Numbered from the stretch's first letter, positions 41,759 to 51,795 are shown. The stretch: DNA of 64,000 nt from an uncultured Lachnospiraceae bacterium (GCA_910587295.1 CAJULP010000049.1:14219-78218); one strand, 5' to 3'. Numbers and translations are program-made. Notes: generated by a model from the letters alone, not told the origin.

Positions 41759-43292
41759 TTGCCCCCGCCTCCTTTCTCTTGGAGCCTGCCATATAAAGCC
41801 CCAGTTCTTCTACCGTAACTTTCTTGGGATCAAATTCCCCTACGATCTCGCCTTCGTACATCACAAGGATCCGGTCTGACACGTTCATCACCTCATCCAG
41901 CTCCAGACTGACCAAGAGCACACCTTTGCCCGCATCCCGCTGCGCTACTAACTGCTTATGGATATATTCGATAGCTCCCACGTCCAATCCCCTTGTAGGC
42001 TGCACCGCAACTAAAAGTTCCGGGGCCTTATCGATTTCACGAGCCACGATGGCCTTTTGCTGATTTCCGCCGGACATAGACCTTGCGGTCGTTACCGCCC
42101 CCTGGCTGGAGCGGATATCATACTGCTTGATCAGCCCGTTGGCGTATTCCCGGATCTCCTTCCGTTTTAAAAAGCCGAATTTATTAGTGAACTCCGGTTC
42201 GAAATACCTTTGGAGCACAATATTATCCTCCAGGGAATAGTCCAGCACAAGACCGTGCTTATGCCGGTCCTCAGGAATATGGCTCATCCCTGAAGTCAAA
42301 CGGGAACGGATCAGCATATGGGTAATGTCCTTCCCGTTCATCATAATGGTTCCGCCTTTTAAAGGCTCTAACCCGGAAAGACCATATACAAACTCCGTCT
42401 GCCCGTTACCGTCAATGCCTGCGATACAAACGATCTCGCCCCTTCTCACCTGCAAAGACACATTATTCACCGCATTGTTTTTATGACGTTTTGAGGCAAC
42501 GCTCATCCCCTTGATATCAAGGACCACTTCCCCCGGTTTTGCCGGCTTTTTCTTCACTACAAAATTAACGTTTCGGCCTACCATCATAGCGGAAAGCTTC
42601 TCCGGCGTCGCATCCTTGATATCCACCGTTCCGATATACCTGCCTTTGCGCAGGACACTGCACCTGTCCGCCACCTGCATGATCTCGGCCAGCTTATGGG
42701 TGATAAAAAGGATACTCTTTCCTTCTGCCGCCAGGTTTTTCATAATCGCCATCAGTTCCTGGATCTCCTGGGGAGTTAATACTGCCGTGGGCTCATCAAA
42801 GATCAAGATCTCATTATCCCGGTAAAGCATCTTTAAGATCTCAGTCCTTTGCTGCATCCCTACCGTAATATCTTCGATCATGGCATCCGGATCCACATAG
42901 AGACCATATTTTTCTGACAGGGCCATGACCTTTTTCTTTGCTTCTTCCTTCTTAAGAAAACCCCCTTTTGTAGTCTCCACGCCTAAAATGATGTTGTCTA
43001 AGACACTGAAGCATTCCACCAGCTTAAAATGTTGGTGCACCATGCCGATTCCTAACGCATTCGCATCGTTAGGATCATTGATCGTAACCTTTTCCCCGTC
43101 TTTACGAATCTCCCCTTCCTCAGGCTGGTATAACCCGAAAAGTACACTCATCAGGGTAGATTTCCCCGCACCGTTTTCCCCCAAAAGTGCATGGATCTCA
43201 CCCTTTTTCAGTTGTAAAGTGATATTGTCATTTGCTATGATGCCGGGAAACCTCTTCGTAATGTTCAGCATCTCAATGGCATACTTCTCCAT
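41751..43292 (-). CDS. nupO: Nucleoside ABC transporter ATPase (NupO/YufO type)
   Basis: Double-domain sugar/nucleoside-class ATPase, 513 residues. First domain: Walker A LLGENGAGKSTLM, signature VGMQQRTEILKML, Walker B ILIFDEPTAVLTPQ. Second domain: degenerate Walker A IAGIDGNGQTEF, signature SGGNQQKAIVAREI and a Walker B (LLVAVQPTRGLDVG) that lacks the usual Asp-Glu, as is common in this family. It follows the BMP lipoprotein gene across a terminator. Confidence 0.94.
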   Translation of the reverse strand: MEKYAIEMLNITKRFPGIIANDNITLQLKKGEIHALLGENGAGKSTLMSVLFGLYQPEEGEIRKDGEKVTINDPNDANALGIGMVHQHFKLVECFSVLDNIILGVETTKGGFLKKEEAKKKVMALSEKYGLYVDPDAMIEDITVGMQQRTEILKMLYRDNEILIFDEPTAVLTPQEIQELMAIMKNLAAEGKSILFITHKLAEIMQVADRCSVLRKGRYIGTVDIKDATPEKLSAMMVGRNVNFVVKKKPAKPGEVVLDIKGMSVASKRHKNNAVNNVSLQVRRGEIVCIAGIDGNGQTEFVYGLSGLEPLKGGTIMMNGKDITHMLIRSRLTSGMSHIPEDRHKHGLVLDYSLEDNIVLQRYFEPEFTNKFGFLKRKEIREYANGLIKQYDIRSSQGAVTTARSMSGGNQQKAIVAREIDKAPELLVAVQPTRGLDVGAIEYIHKQLVAQRDAGKGVLLVSLELDEVMNVSDRILVMYEGEIVGEFDPKKVTVEELGLYMAGSKRKEAGANE

Positions 43293-43333
43293 CCTTTACA
43301 TACCTCCTCTCCTAATCACTGTTTATTTCGTTC

Positions 43334-43351
43334 CACAGGATATTTCCTGTG
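43334..43351 (-). other. Small hairpin after the bmp terminator
   Basis: CACAGGA (43334-43340) and TCCTGTG (43345-43351) with a 4-nt loop. It lies between the terminator at 43356-43386 and the nupO ribosome binding site and may protect the 5' end of a processed nupOPQ message (inference). Confidence 0.5.
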
Positions 43352-43355
43352 AGAC

Positions 43356-43386
43356 AAAAAGGGAGTAGGTTCTGCCTACTCCCTTT
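43356..43386 (-). terminator. Intrinsic terminator after the bmp gene
   Basis: Stem GGGAGTAGG (43361-43369) and CCTACTCCC (43375-43383), extended by A:T pairs, 5-nt loop, then five T on the minus strand. As no separate nupO promoter is evident, it probably permits partial read-through and makes lipoprotein mRNA more abundant than the rest. Confidence 0.88.
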
Positions 43387-43404
43387 ACTGACAGAATACG
43401 AAAC

Positions 43405-44685
43405 TTATTTAACACTGCCGTAATCTGTTACTTTCACTGCCGTCGCCGGCATAGCTGTAATATCATTGGATACCTTGATTTCCCCATTATACAAGGATTT
43501 TACAAGAGCACGGTAATCATCCTCCGTAAACCCGTCGCCCCACTGGGTGCTGCCGATCGGAAGCTGGACGTAATTCTCCTCAGGATTTTCGGAAACCATG
43601 CCAAGGTTATCAATCTTCCCTGCATAATCACTCCATTTGCCATCCCTGATATCCGTAAGTACTGTATTAACAGTTGCCGCAAGACCTTTCATTGCAGATG
43701 TCACGGTAAGCCCTTCGCCGCTCTGGTCGATAACAGGCGCCTGATCAGAGTCAACACCGATCACCTTGCCGTCAACCTTAACTGCCGCTTCCACTGCGGA
43801 TGTAAAGATACCGCCGCCACACGCAAACACTACTTCTACGTTCTTTGTTCCGTACCACGTATCCATAGCCGCAGTGATATCGGCGTCGCCGTAGAACTGT
43901 CCGCCGCATACATACTCAACTTCCACTTCATTTTCAATGCCAAGCTCTTTTGCTGCCGCATCAATCCCCTGTACATAGCCGTAGCCAAAACGGGTAACTG
44001 CCGGAACGGACATACCGCCTAAGAACCCAAGGTGCTTGTACCCTAACTTAACTGCCGCATAGCCTGCCATGTACCCGGAGATCTCTTCCTGATACGTACA
44101 GCAGTAAACATTATCTGTGTTGTAATAATCCGCTACGTTCCAGTTATCAGGATTATAGTCATAACCTTCTCCCACGCCTTTTTCGCAGATATCGCCGGCA
44201 CTTACGTCTAACGCGACGAACTTCACGTCAGGATACAGCTCAGACTGGGAAACCACTGCTGCCGCAAACATGTAACCGGGCATAACGATCACGTTTGCAC
44301 CGCCTGCCACTGCCTGGTCAACACTTGCGTTCCTTGCTTCATCGGAATCGCTGTCCGGCTTATAGTAGGTAAAAGTTGCGCCGTTGGCTTCCGCCCATGA
44401 CTTACAGGACTCATAGGTTGTCTGGTTAAAGCTCTGGTCGGTGATATCGCCTGAGTCGGTGATCATGGCAATGTTCATGTCCGTACCCTGTCCTGCTGCT
44501 TCTTCGCCTGTGCTCTCTTCACCGGAATCCACATCCCCTGCGGTTTCGCTATCTGCCGCATCGTCTCCCGCTTCCTCGCTTTTGGCATTGTCGGTGCTGC
44601 CTGTTTCATTGCTGCCTGACCCGCATGCTGTCATTGAAAATACCATCACAGCCGCAAGGATCAATGCAATTACTCTCTTTTTCAT
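43405..44685 (-). CDS. nupN: BMP-family nucleoside-binding lipoprotein
   Basis: Extracellular substrate-binding lipoprotein (PnrA/Med/BmpA family) for the nucleoside importer. 426 residues. Signal peptide MKKRVIALILAAVMVFSMTAC with lipobox MTAC, followed by a Glu/Asp/Ser/Gly-rich linker to about residue 68. Then the BMP fold: MNIAMITDSGDITDQSFNQT, GANVIVMPGYMF, FLGGMSVPAVTRFGYGYVQG, VFACGGGIFTSAVEAA and VIGVDSDQAPV. Ribosome binding site AAGGAGG. It heads the nup-deo operon, but I could not pick a convincing promoter in the AT-rich 44686-44787 gap. Confidence 0.95.
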   Translation of the reverse strand: MKKRVIALILAAVMVFSMTACGSGSNETGSTDNAKSEEAGDDAADSETAGDVDSGEESTGEEAAGQGTDMNIAMITDSGDITDQSFNQTTYESCKSWAEANGATFTYYKPDSDSDEARNASVDQAVAGGANVIVMPGYMFAAAVVSQSELYPDVKFVALDVSAGDICEKGVGEGYDYNPDNWNVADYYNTDNVYCCTYQEEISGYMAGYAAVKLGYKHLGFLGGMSVPAVTRFGYGYVQGIDAAAKELGIENEVEVEYVCGGQFYGDADITAAMDTWYGTKNVEVVFACGGGIFTSAVEAAVKVDGKVIGVDSDQAPVIDQSGEGLTVTSAMKGLAATVNTVLTDIRDGKWSDYAGKIDNLGMVSENPEENYVQLPIGSTQWGDGFTEDDYRALVKSLYNGEIKVSNDITAMPATAVKVTDYGSVK

Positions 44686-44787
44686 AACTGTTTGTCCTCC
44701 TTATTTTAATAACAATTGACAATCAAATTATGACATATTTTTCTAAATTAGTATAGACCAATATTAACTTTTATTAAAAATTTTTAA

Positions 44788-47700
44788 TTATACGGCCAAA
44801 ACCTCATCCAATGCCTCAAACAGACAATCCACGTCGATCGGCTTGGCAATATGCCCGTTCATTCCCCAGCTCAGCGCCTCCCGCCTATCCTCTTCAAAAG
44901 CATTTGCCGACATGGCAAGGATTGGTATGGACGCCAATTCCTTCTGGCTCAGCCTGCGGATTTCTTTCGTGGCCTCATAGCCGTTCATCACCGGCATACG
45001 GATATCCATCAGCACCACCTGATAATACCCGGGGGCAGAATTTCTCACCATATCCACGGCAATCTGTCCATTTTCCGCAATCTCCACGGAAAATCCGGCA
45101 TCGCCTAAAATTGCGGAAGCAATCTCCTGGTTCAGCTCCACATCCTCCGCCAGCAAAATACGCCCTGTACGCCGTGACGGTTCCTCGACATCGGCTCCCT
45201 CTCCGTTTTCCTCTTCTTTATTATAAATATTGGACAAACAGGTCCGCAGTTCGGACATAAACAAAGGTTTACTGCAAAACGCCGAAACCCCGGCCTCTTT
45301 TGCCTCCTCCTCAATATCCGTCCAGTCGTACGCCGTAAGAATGATGATCGGCACATCATCCCCCATGGTCTTACGGATCCTGCGGGTTACCTCGATCCCG
45401 TTCATATCAGGTAAAAGCCAGTCGATCACGTAAACACAGTAACTGTCATCCCGGGTGATGGCCTGCTGGGTACGAAGCAGCGCTTCCTTCCCCGACAAAG
45501 TCCACTCAGCCCTCATCCCTACCTGGCCCAGCATATAAGATACACTGTCGCAGGTATTGAAATCATCATCCACCACCAGGGCCCTGCAGTTTTTCAGTTC
45601 CGGTATATCCTGAAGCTCCTTTACGTCACAATTAAGGCGGAACCTGAAAGATACCGTAAACTCGGTGCCATTGCCCTGCTCACTTTTTACCTCTATAGTG
45701 CCTTCCATCATATCTATGATATTCTTGGTAATCGCCATTCCAAGTCCGGTTCCCTGGATCTTACTGATCGTGGTGTTTTCTTCCCGCTCAAAAGGTTCAA
45801 AAATATGCTTTACAAATTCTTCGCTCATTCCAATGCCGCTGTCTTTAATAAAAAATTCATAATCGGCAAATCCTGTCGGCGCACCTTTTTTTTCTGTGAT
45901 CCTAAGGCTGATACTGCCGCCGGCTCCCGTATATTTTACAGAATTGCTCAGCAGGTTCAAAAGCACCTGATTAAGCCGCAGTTTATCACAGTAGATCTCC
46001 TCATCAAAGACATCCACCGTGTCAATGTGGAACTCAAGCTGCTTTGCCCTGATATCCGCCTGCAGAATATTGCGGATCCCGTGTAAAATATCCGACAGAC
46101 TGCATGGCTTTTCTTCCAAACGGATCCTGCCGCTTTCAATCCGGCTCATGTCAAGCACATCGTTGATCAGGCTGAGCAGATGGCTGCCTGACGTGCTGAT
46201 CTTCTCCAGATACTCCTGCACCTGTTCTTTGCGGTCAATATGCGCAATCGCCAATGCCGTAAAACCTACGATGGCGTTCATTGGCGTGCGGATATCATGG
46301 GACATATTGGAAAGGAAGATGCTCTTTGCCTTACTTGCCTGATTTGCCTGCATCAGCGCATCCTCCAGCAAACGCTTTTTCTCCATCTCCCCGCGGGTTT
46401 CCTCATCCACGCTGTGGAACCCTAAGACCACACCATGCATTTCTCCCCATGTTCCCGCACGGACGATCTTTATCTGGAAATATTCCAGTTTATTGTCATA
46501 CAGCATCTTGTAGTTTGTGCAATATGATTTTTTATCCACAAGCTCTTCTTTGATCCGCTCCTTCGAAAGGGCTTCCCTGAGCATCTCCTTATCCTCATCA
46601 TGCACGAACTTTTGTATGTAATATTCTAAGCTTTCCTCCAGTGATAATTCGCCCTGAAATAAAACGTCAAACATATTCCCGTTGCCGTCATCATTTCGCA
46701 GTGCGTGCCCCATCCCGGTATTCAAATCAAAAAAGCAGACTAAGTTATAGTCAATACTGAGAGCCTGGACCAATTCATTCTGCCGCTTTTCCTTCTCACT
46801 TTCCTGACGCTTGCGGTCCGTATAATCCAAAAGAAATCTCTGATAGACCAGCTCACCATTTTCTTTCAGGAGCTTCACGTTTCCCATAACATGGCGGATC
46901 TCTCCATTCTGATGGCGCACCCGGTATTCCACGCCAATATTATCCCCTTCATTCTTAAGACTCTCGATCCGTTTCCTAAGGATATCCTTATCTTCCTCAA
47001 AAACAGAATCTGCCACCATGTCAAACCCGCTGGCTGCAAATTCCTCCTGTGTCTGGAACCCCAGGATCTCAAGCGCCGCCCTGTTAACACTTAATATCCG
47101 TCCGTCTATCGTATGGTGAATCACACCGCAGTCAATGGAGGTGAAAATCTTTTCCAATGTATTGTTCTTTTGGGTAAGCTCTTCCTCGTAGGCCCGCTCC
47201 TGGGTCACGTCAATGGCAACCCCTACCGTTCCCATAACACTTCCATCCAGATCATACAAAGGAGACTTATATGTGGTCAAAGTCCTCATACCGCCGCCGG
47301 TCTGTATCACCTCCTCCGATATGCAGGTCTTTTCCTTGGTCATTACCTCACGTTCCGATTCAATACAGGCAGGATCATCAAATTCCACATCCCAGATATA
47401 GGCATGCCCGCGTCCTTCCACCTGCTGCTTGCTTTTATTCACTGTCTGGCAGAAACTGTCGTTTACCTTCTCATGTATCCCATTTTTATCCTTGTACCAA
47501 ACCAGATTGGGGATATGATTGATCGTTGATTCCAGATAATGATCCGTCTGCCAAAAATCTTTCTCCATCTTATAGGCCTGCTGCCATCTTAAAAAGCGGA
47601 AGCGGATCTCTTCGTCCGCCATAGGTACCATCCACACATCTTTGACCTGTGATAAATCTACAGGTAAAAAAGCATCCTGCCTGCGGTCTGCCAATAAAAT

Positions 47701-47931
47701 CAGCTCTGCCCCGGCCTTTTTGGCCGAAACGATCTCCCTCACCGTCTTTGCGGCATCCATTCCCTGCAGGTCCAGTAAGATTACGTCCGCTTTGGATGCC
47801 GATTCCCTATCCGGCTTTCCGCTTTCTTCAAATTCATGGGTAAAATGCTCCATGGGGGGCATTTCCTTTATAATTTCATACACTCTGTGCTGATGCCCAA
47901 TTAAGTAGAAATGAACATGGCAGCGATACAT
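44788..47931 (-). CDS. Hybrid sensor histidine kinase with PAS domains and two receivers
   Basis: 1047 residues from ATG 47931, which has GGGAGG 8 nt upstream. Approximate order: a receiver-like N-terminal domain without clear phosphorylation site (~1-105, ADVILLDLQGMDAA is its closest match); PAS domains (~125-245, 255-370, and a less clear one ~385-510); HisKA with the phospho-His in FLSNMSHDIRTPMNAI; HATPase with GTGLGMAITKNIID. A first receiver (CRALVVDDDFNTCD, VIDWLLPDMNG) and a second receiver (GRILLAEDVELNQE, LMDIRMPVMNG) follow. No membrane segment is seen, so it is probably cytosolic and senses an internal signal. No output regulator is adjacent. It is upstream of and co-directional with the nup operon. 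Confidence 0.93.
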   Translation of the reverse strand: MYRCHVHFYLIGHQHRVYEIIKEMPPMEHFTHEFEESGKPDRESASKADVILLDLQGMDAAKTVREIVSAKKAGAELILLADRRQDAFLPVDLSQVKDVWMVPMADEEIRFRFLRWQQAYKMEKDFWQTDHYLESTINHIPNLVWYKDKNGIHEKVNDSFCQTVNKSKQQVEGRGHAYIWDVEFDDPACIESEREVMTKEKTCISEEVIQTGGGMRTLTTYKSPLYDLDGSVMGTVGVAIDVTQERAYEEELTQKNNTLEKIFTSIDCGVIHHTIDGRILSVNRAALEILGFQTQEEFAASGFDMVADSVFEEDKDILRKRIESLKNEGDNIGVEYRVRHQNGEIRHVMGNVKLLKENGELVYQRFLLDYTDRKRQESEKEKRQNELVQALSIDYNLVCFFDLNTGMGHALRNDDGNGNMFDVLFQGELSLEESLEYYIQKFVHDEDKEMLREALSKERIKEELVDKKSYCTNYKMLYDNKLEYFQIKIVRAGTWGEMHGVVLGFHSVDEETRGEMEKKRLLEDALMQANQASKAKSIFLSNMSHDIRTPMNAIVGFTALAIAHIDRKEQVQEYLEKISTSGSHLLSLINDVLDMSRIESGRIRLEEKPCSLSDILHGIRNILQADIRAKQLEFHIDTVDVFDEEIYCDKLRLNQVLLNLLSNSVKYTGAGGSISLRITEKKGAPTGFADYEFFIKDSGIGMSEEFVKHIFEPFEREENTTISKIQGTGLGMAITKNIIDMMEGTIEVKSEQGNGTEFTVSFRFRLNCDVKELQDIPELKNCRALVVDDDFNTCDSVSYMLGQVGMRAEWTLSGKEALLRTQQAITRDDSYCVYVIDWLLPDMNGIEVTRRIRKTMGDDVPIIILTAYDWTDIEEEAKEAGVSAFCSKPLFMSELRTCLSNIYNKEEENGEGADVEEPSRRTGRILLAEDVELNQEIASAILGDAGFSVEIAENGQIAVDMVRNSAPGYYQVVLMDIRMPVMNGYEATKEIRRLSQKELASIPILAMSANAFEEDRREALSWGMNGHIAKPIDVDCLFEALDEVLAV

Positions 47932-47990
47932 TTCCGTTTCCTCCCAATCCTTCATAGATGATATTCGCAATAATGGTCACACATATTTTT

Positions 47991-48020
47991 ATTGTACCAA
48001 AGCGTGAGCATCCATGTCAA
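47991..48020 (-). promoter_or_regulatory. Promoter of the hybrid kinase gene
   Basis: On the minus strand TTGACA (48015-48020), an 18-nt spacer and TACAAT (47991-47996). Confidence 0.75.
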
Positions 48021-48069
48021 TATCCTGATTGCCTCGATGAATAAAAAGGATTAGGATCTCTACAATCTT

Positions 48070-50019
48070 TTATTCCCGATAGGGAAGCCAGACATCCATA
48101 TCCGTCTCCCCCCTGTTCTGCCAGGTATAATACGGGATTGCCCTGATCCGGCATTTTTCAGCTTCTGCCGGCTTATCAGCATACAGTTTACCTTCCAAAC
48201 TGCTTTTAATCCTATCTCCCTGTGTTTCTAAAAGCTTTGCGCCCTCCAATATTCCTTCCCCTTCTATTATTGTTATTCCGCTGTTTAGGGAAAATCTGAT
48301 GCCATCCAATCCTCCCTCTTCCTGATCAAAAGCTTCCAGGCAATAGACAATCGGCCCCCTTACGAGCGCTGCCTTTCCCGCACAATCCCATACCTTTTCA
48401 TTGACAAACACATATCTCGCTTCCATTTCCATATCCAAAATGATCGTCCTGTCCTGTAATAACTCTACATCCAGTATAACATAGCCATGTTTCGATATAT
48501 TTAAGTTCCTACTCCTTTTCCCGTCAACAGAAATTCCGTATATTTTACACCACTCTGGAATCCTTAACGCAATGCGGGCTTTCGCCGGATACCGCTCTGT
48601 GCTTAGATGTATCCTGACCACACCGTCAAACGGGTAATCCGTATTTGTTGTGACAGTCACAATAGTTTCACCTGTCCTTATCTTCCATTGTCCCTGCATG
48701 TACAGTTGAAAGAATATCGTATCCCGGACCACTGTCAAAGCATAATTCTGGATATCAGTGATAAGGCGCATGATGTTAGGCGGGCAGCATGCGCACCTAA
48801 ACCACCTCTGCCGCCCATTTTCCATATGCTTACAATCCTCCCTGTAATCCGTGACACCTCTTTTATAATGAAGTGTGTTCGTATAAAAATATCCCCTGCC
48901 GTCAAGAGACCAGCCTGCCAGCACGCTGTTATACAGAGCACGTTCCATTACATCCGCATAACGTGGATCCTGATATAACGCCAAAAGCCGCTTGGCCCAG
49001 AAGCATATGCCAATAGACGCACAGCTTTCCAAATATCCACGGTCAGAGGGAAGATCATAATCTGTCGTAAAGCGCTCGCCATACCCCTGCTGCCCGATCG
49101 CACCCGTCACATACATCCGCTTTTCCGTCATATTTTTCCACACGCGCAGCATAGCCCTTTCCAAGGTTCCGTCCTCATCCTGCCCTTCTTTGACAAGCTC
49201 TGCGACAGCAGAATATAAATACACGGCTTTTACCGCATGTCCGTCCGCTTTCTCTTGCTGCCTTACCGGCATATGGGCCAAATGATGGTCTGCCCCAAAC
49301 CACTTGTCGTTTGCGCCTTCGTCATTATCCCCCAGCAGTTCCTCTGTTAAAAAGAAACATGGCTGTTCCCCTCTCTCATCAATAAAATGCTTTGCTAAGA
49401 TCAGATACCTTCTCTCCCCCGTTGCCTGGAATAATCTGCATAACCCCAGCTCAATTTCAGGATGCCCGTCATAAACATGACAATATCCCTCCTGTTCCAT
49501 GAGCCTGCAAAGAAGATCACCCGTCCGGCACATAACATCCAGAAACCTTCTTTTTCCTGTCGCTTCATAATACGCCACAGCTGCTTCCATTAAGTGCCCC
49601 ATGTTATATAGCTCACAGCTGAATGCAAAATGTTTCAGACGGCTTTGCGGCCTTAGCACCTGAAAATAAGTATTCACATACCCATCCTCCATCTGCGCAT
49701 CCGAAATCAGGCCAACCAGATCATCCATCATCTTTTCCAGTCTCTCATCCGGTTCATTTCTAAGGCTATATGCCGCAGCTTCCATCCATTTTGCTAATTC
49801 ACTGTCGCTGTATACATATCCCTTGTATGTCTCATCTTTTTTCCCGGCCGCTATCTCAAAATTCAAAATACAACTGCTGTACTGCTCCGGTCTTAGCCCT
49901 TCCTTTTTGCCGTTTAATATCTCATATTGCTGATACAGGGTCTCCCCTGCAATTTTTTTTTGGATTTTTCCCCAAAAGCCCCCTGTCACCTTACTTTGGA
50001 CCATCTGCGTCTTTCCCAT
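48070..50019 (-). CDS. GH127 beta-L-arabinofuranosidase
   Basis: Releases beta-L-arabinofuranose, as Bifidobacterium HypBA1 does. About 649 residues from ATG 50019 (AGGAAAG upstream); the frame extends nine codons further. The GH127 core is an alpha/alpha barrel. The zinc-thiolate catalytic site is recognisable as YLESCASIGICFWA (Glu and first Cys) and FRCACCPPNIMR (Cys pair, the second group including the proposed nucleophile). No signal peptide, so it acts in the cytosol on imported oligosaccharide. It follows the ABC permeases by 27 bp, as last gene of the YesMN-controlled cluster. Confidence 0.92.
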   Translation of the reverse strand: MGKTQMVQSKVTGGFWGKIQKKIAGETLYQQYEILNGKKEGLRPEQYSSCILNFEIAAGKKDETYKGYVYSDSELAKWMEAAAYSLRNEPDERLEKMMDDLVGLISDAQMEDGYVNTYFQVLRPQSRLKHFAFSCELYNMGHLMEAAVAYYEATGKRRFLDVMCRTGDLLCRLMEQEGYCHVYDGHPEIELGLCRLFQATGERRYLILAKHFIDERGEQPCFFLTEELLGDNDEGANDKWFGADHHLAHMPVRQQEKADGHAVKAVYLYSAVAELVKEGQDEDGTLERAMLRVWKNMTEKRMYVTGAIGQQGYGERFTTDYDLPSDRGYLESCASIGICFWAKRLLALYQDPRYADVMERALYNSVLAGWSLDGRGYFYTNTLHYKRGVTDYREDCKHMENGRQRWFRCACCPPNIMRLITDIQNYALTVVRDTIFFQLYMQGQWKIRTGETIVTVTTNTDYPFDGVVRIHLSTERYPAKARIALRIPEWCKIYGISVDGKRSRNLNISKHGYVILDVELLQDRTIILDMEMEARYVFVNEKVWDCAGKAALVRGPIVYCLEAFDQEEGGLDGIRFSLNSGITIIEGEGILEGAKLLETQGDRIKSSLEGKLYADKPAEAEKCRIRAIPYYTWQNRGETDMDVWLPYRE

Positions 50020-50046
50020 ATTATCTTTCCTTTCGTATCTTATCAC

Positions 50047-50883
50047 CTACTCATTCAGCCCTGTCAAATTGATTCCTTCCACAATAAACCTCTGCCCAAA
50101 CAAAAACAGCAGAACACAGGGAATCACTGCAACCACCGCAGCCGCCATCAACTGGTTCCAGGATGTCTGATAAGCCGTCATGAATAACTGCAGCCCGATT
50201 GAAATGGTATACTTCCTCTGGTCATTCAGATAAATGATCGGGTTTAAAAAATCATTCCATGACGCCATAAAGGCAAACAACATCACAACGACTAATACCG
50301 GTTTGGACAATGGGAGGATGACATTTCGATATATCTGCAGATAACCTGCCCCATCCATCCTTGCCGATTCATCCAGTTCTTTTGGTATCATACGGAAAAA
50401 CTGCCTTAAAAGAAAAATATTCATGGCCCCGCCGCCAAACCAGGAAGGAATCACAAGCGGCAGATAGGTATTGGTAAGCCCAATGGCACTCCAGCCTAAA
50501 AACACCGGTATCATAGTCACCGCAGATGGCAGGAGCATACTGGATAAGACAATCGTAAATACCAGTTCACGTCCTTTCCATTTGATCCTTGAGAAACCAA
50601 ACGCACACAAAGACGCTGTAAGCATAGCTCCCGCAGTGCTAAGTACTGTGATCCATAACGAATTTAACAGATATCTTCCCAGCGGGAATACGGAAAAAGC
50701 CGCCTTATAATGCTCTATTTGTATTTCCCTTGGAACATAAACAGGCGGCAGTTCAAAAATATCCCCCAGTTCCATCACGGATGTCCGCAGCATCCAATAA
50801 AATGGGAACAAAAATAGAACCGATAATATAATCAGGCAGCCATATATCAGTATACACATACATTTCTTTTTAACCTTATTCAC
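50047..50883 (-). CDS. Sugar ABC transporter permease (MalG/AraQ type)
   Basis: Carbohydrate uptake family 1 permease, 278 residues, six helices. EAA loop: ELDESARMDGAGYLQIYRNVILPLSKP. It is 3 bp from the partner permease. No ATPase gene is in the cluster, which is usual for this class in Firmicutes because a shared MsmK/UgpC-type ATPase is used. Confidence 0.94.
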   Translation of the reverse strand: MNKVKKKCMCILIYGCLIILSVLFLFPFYWMLRTSVMELGDIFELPPVYVPREIQIEHYKAAFSVFPLGRYLLNSLWITVLSTAGAMLTASLCAFGFSRIKWKGRELVFTIVLSSMLLPSAVTMIPVFLGWSAIGLTNTYLPLVIPSWFGGGAMNIFLLRQFFRMIPKELDESARMDGAGYLQIYRNVILPLSKPVLVVVMLFAFMASWNDFLNPIIYLNDQRKYTISIGLQLFMTAYQTSWNQLMAAAVVAVIPCVLLFLFGQRFIVEGINLTGLNE

Positions 50884-50886
50884 CGA

Positions 50887-51777
50887 TCAATCCCCTCCGT
50901 AATAAACCCATCTGTTCATGGTTTTTGACATCAGCTGCGTTATGATCAGAAGCACCAAAAACAAAAGCCAAGCTATGGCACACGCCCCTCCCATATTGCC
51001 AAACGAAAACGCTTCCCTGTACATATAAAAAATGTAAAACAATGAATGATTGCCGGGTCCGCCGTTTGTAACAGAATATGCCGGAACAAAGCACTGTACC
51101 GCATTCACAAAACTGACTATGACACAAAATAAAATAGACGGTGAGATCATCGGAAGCGTTACATGGATAAATTTCTGCACTCCTCCCCCGCCGTCTACAT
51201 CCATGGCGTCATACAGGCTCCTTGGAACATCCTGCAATCCGGCAAGTAATACGATCATTGTCGTTCCACACCCCCACATCCACATCAGAATAAAGGTTAA
51301 AATGACCGTTTTCGTGCTGTAAAACCACCTCATGTCCGTATAAATACCAAACCATTTCAAGGTATTATTGATAATGCCAAGCGACGGATCACACATCCAT
51401 TTCCAGATCAGACATGCTGCTATCGCCGGAATAACGGCCGGGATAAAGAGAACCGTTCTGAAAAAGCTTTTTCCGCGGCGGGCCTTTTCCAAGAGCATCG
51501 CTGTAAAAAGGCTGAATGTCAAAAAAACAGGTACTCCAAAAACAGTATAAAGAGCCGTCGCTTTCACCGACGATCCGAAAAAAGGATCCGTTCCGTCAAA
51601 CAAGCGTGTATAATTTTCCAGGCCAGTGAAAACCGGTTCTTTAATACCATCAAATTCACAAAAACTATAATATAAGCTTACAAGCATCGGGATAATTGTA
51701 AAAACCAAAAACCCTAGGGTTGCCGGTGCTGTAAACAACCAGCCAGCCAGCTCCCCTCTCCTTTTTTTCCATTTCAT
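50887..51777 (-). CDS. Sugar ABC transporter permease (MalF/AraP type)
   Basis: Partner permease, 296 residues, six helices. The N-terminus KRRGELAGWLFTAPATLGFL is typical, and the EAA loop is SLYDAMDVDGGGGVQKFIHVTLPMISP. Conserved SVTNGGPGNHSLFYIFYMYREAF is near the C-terminus. It lies 18 bp after the binding-protein gene. Confidence 0.94.
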   Translation of the reverse strand: MKWKKRRGELAGWLFTAPATLGFLVFTIIPMLVSLYYSFCEFDGIKEPVFTGLENYTRLFDGTDPFFGSSVKATALYTVFGVPVFLTFSLFTAMLLEKARRGKSFFRTVLFIPAVIPAIAACLIWKWMCDPSLGIINNTLKWFGIYTDMRWFYSTKTVILTFILMWMWGCGTTMIVLLAGLQDVPRSLYDAMDVDGGGGVQKFIHVTLPMISPSILFCVIVSFVNAVQCFVPAYSVTNGGPGNHSLFYIFYMYREAFSFGNMGGACAIAWLLFLVLLIITQLMSKTMNRWVYYGGD

Positions 51778-51795
51778 CGCAACCTGCTTTCTATG

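Noticed and set aside
44686..44787. Promoter for the bmp gene in the AT-rich gap
   Set aside because: Several TATAAT-like strings occur, but none has a -35 box at 16-18 bp that stands out from the AT-rich background.
50047..50065. ATTCAGCCCTGTC at 50054-50066 as another hairpin repeat copy
   Set aside because: It is coding sequence at the end of the permease and has no complementary arm.
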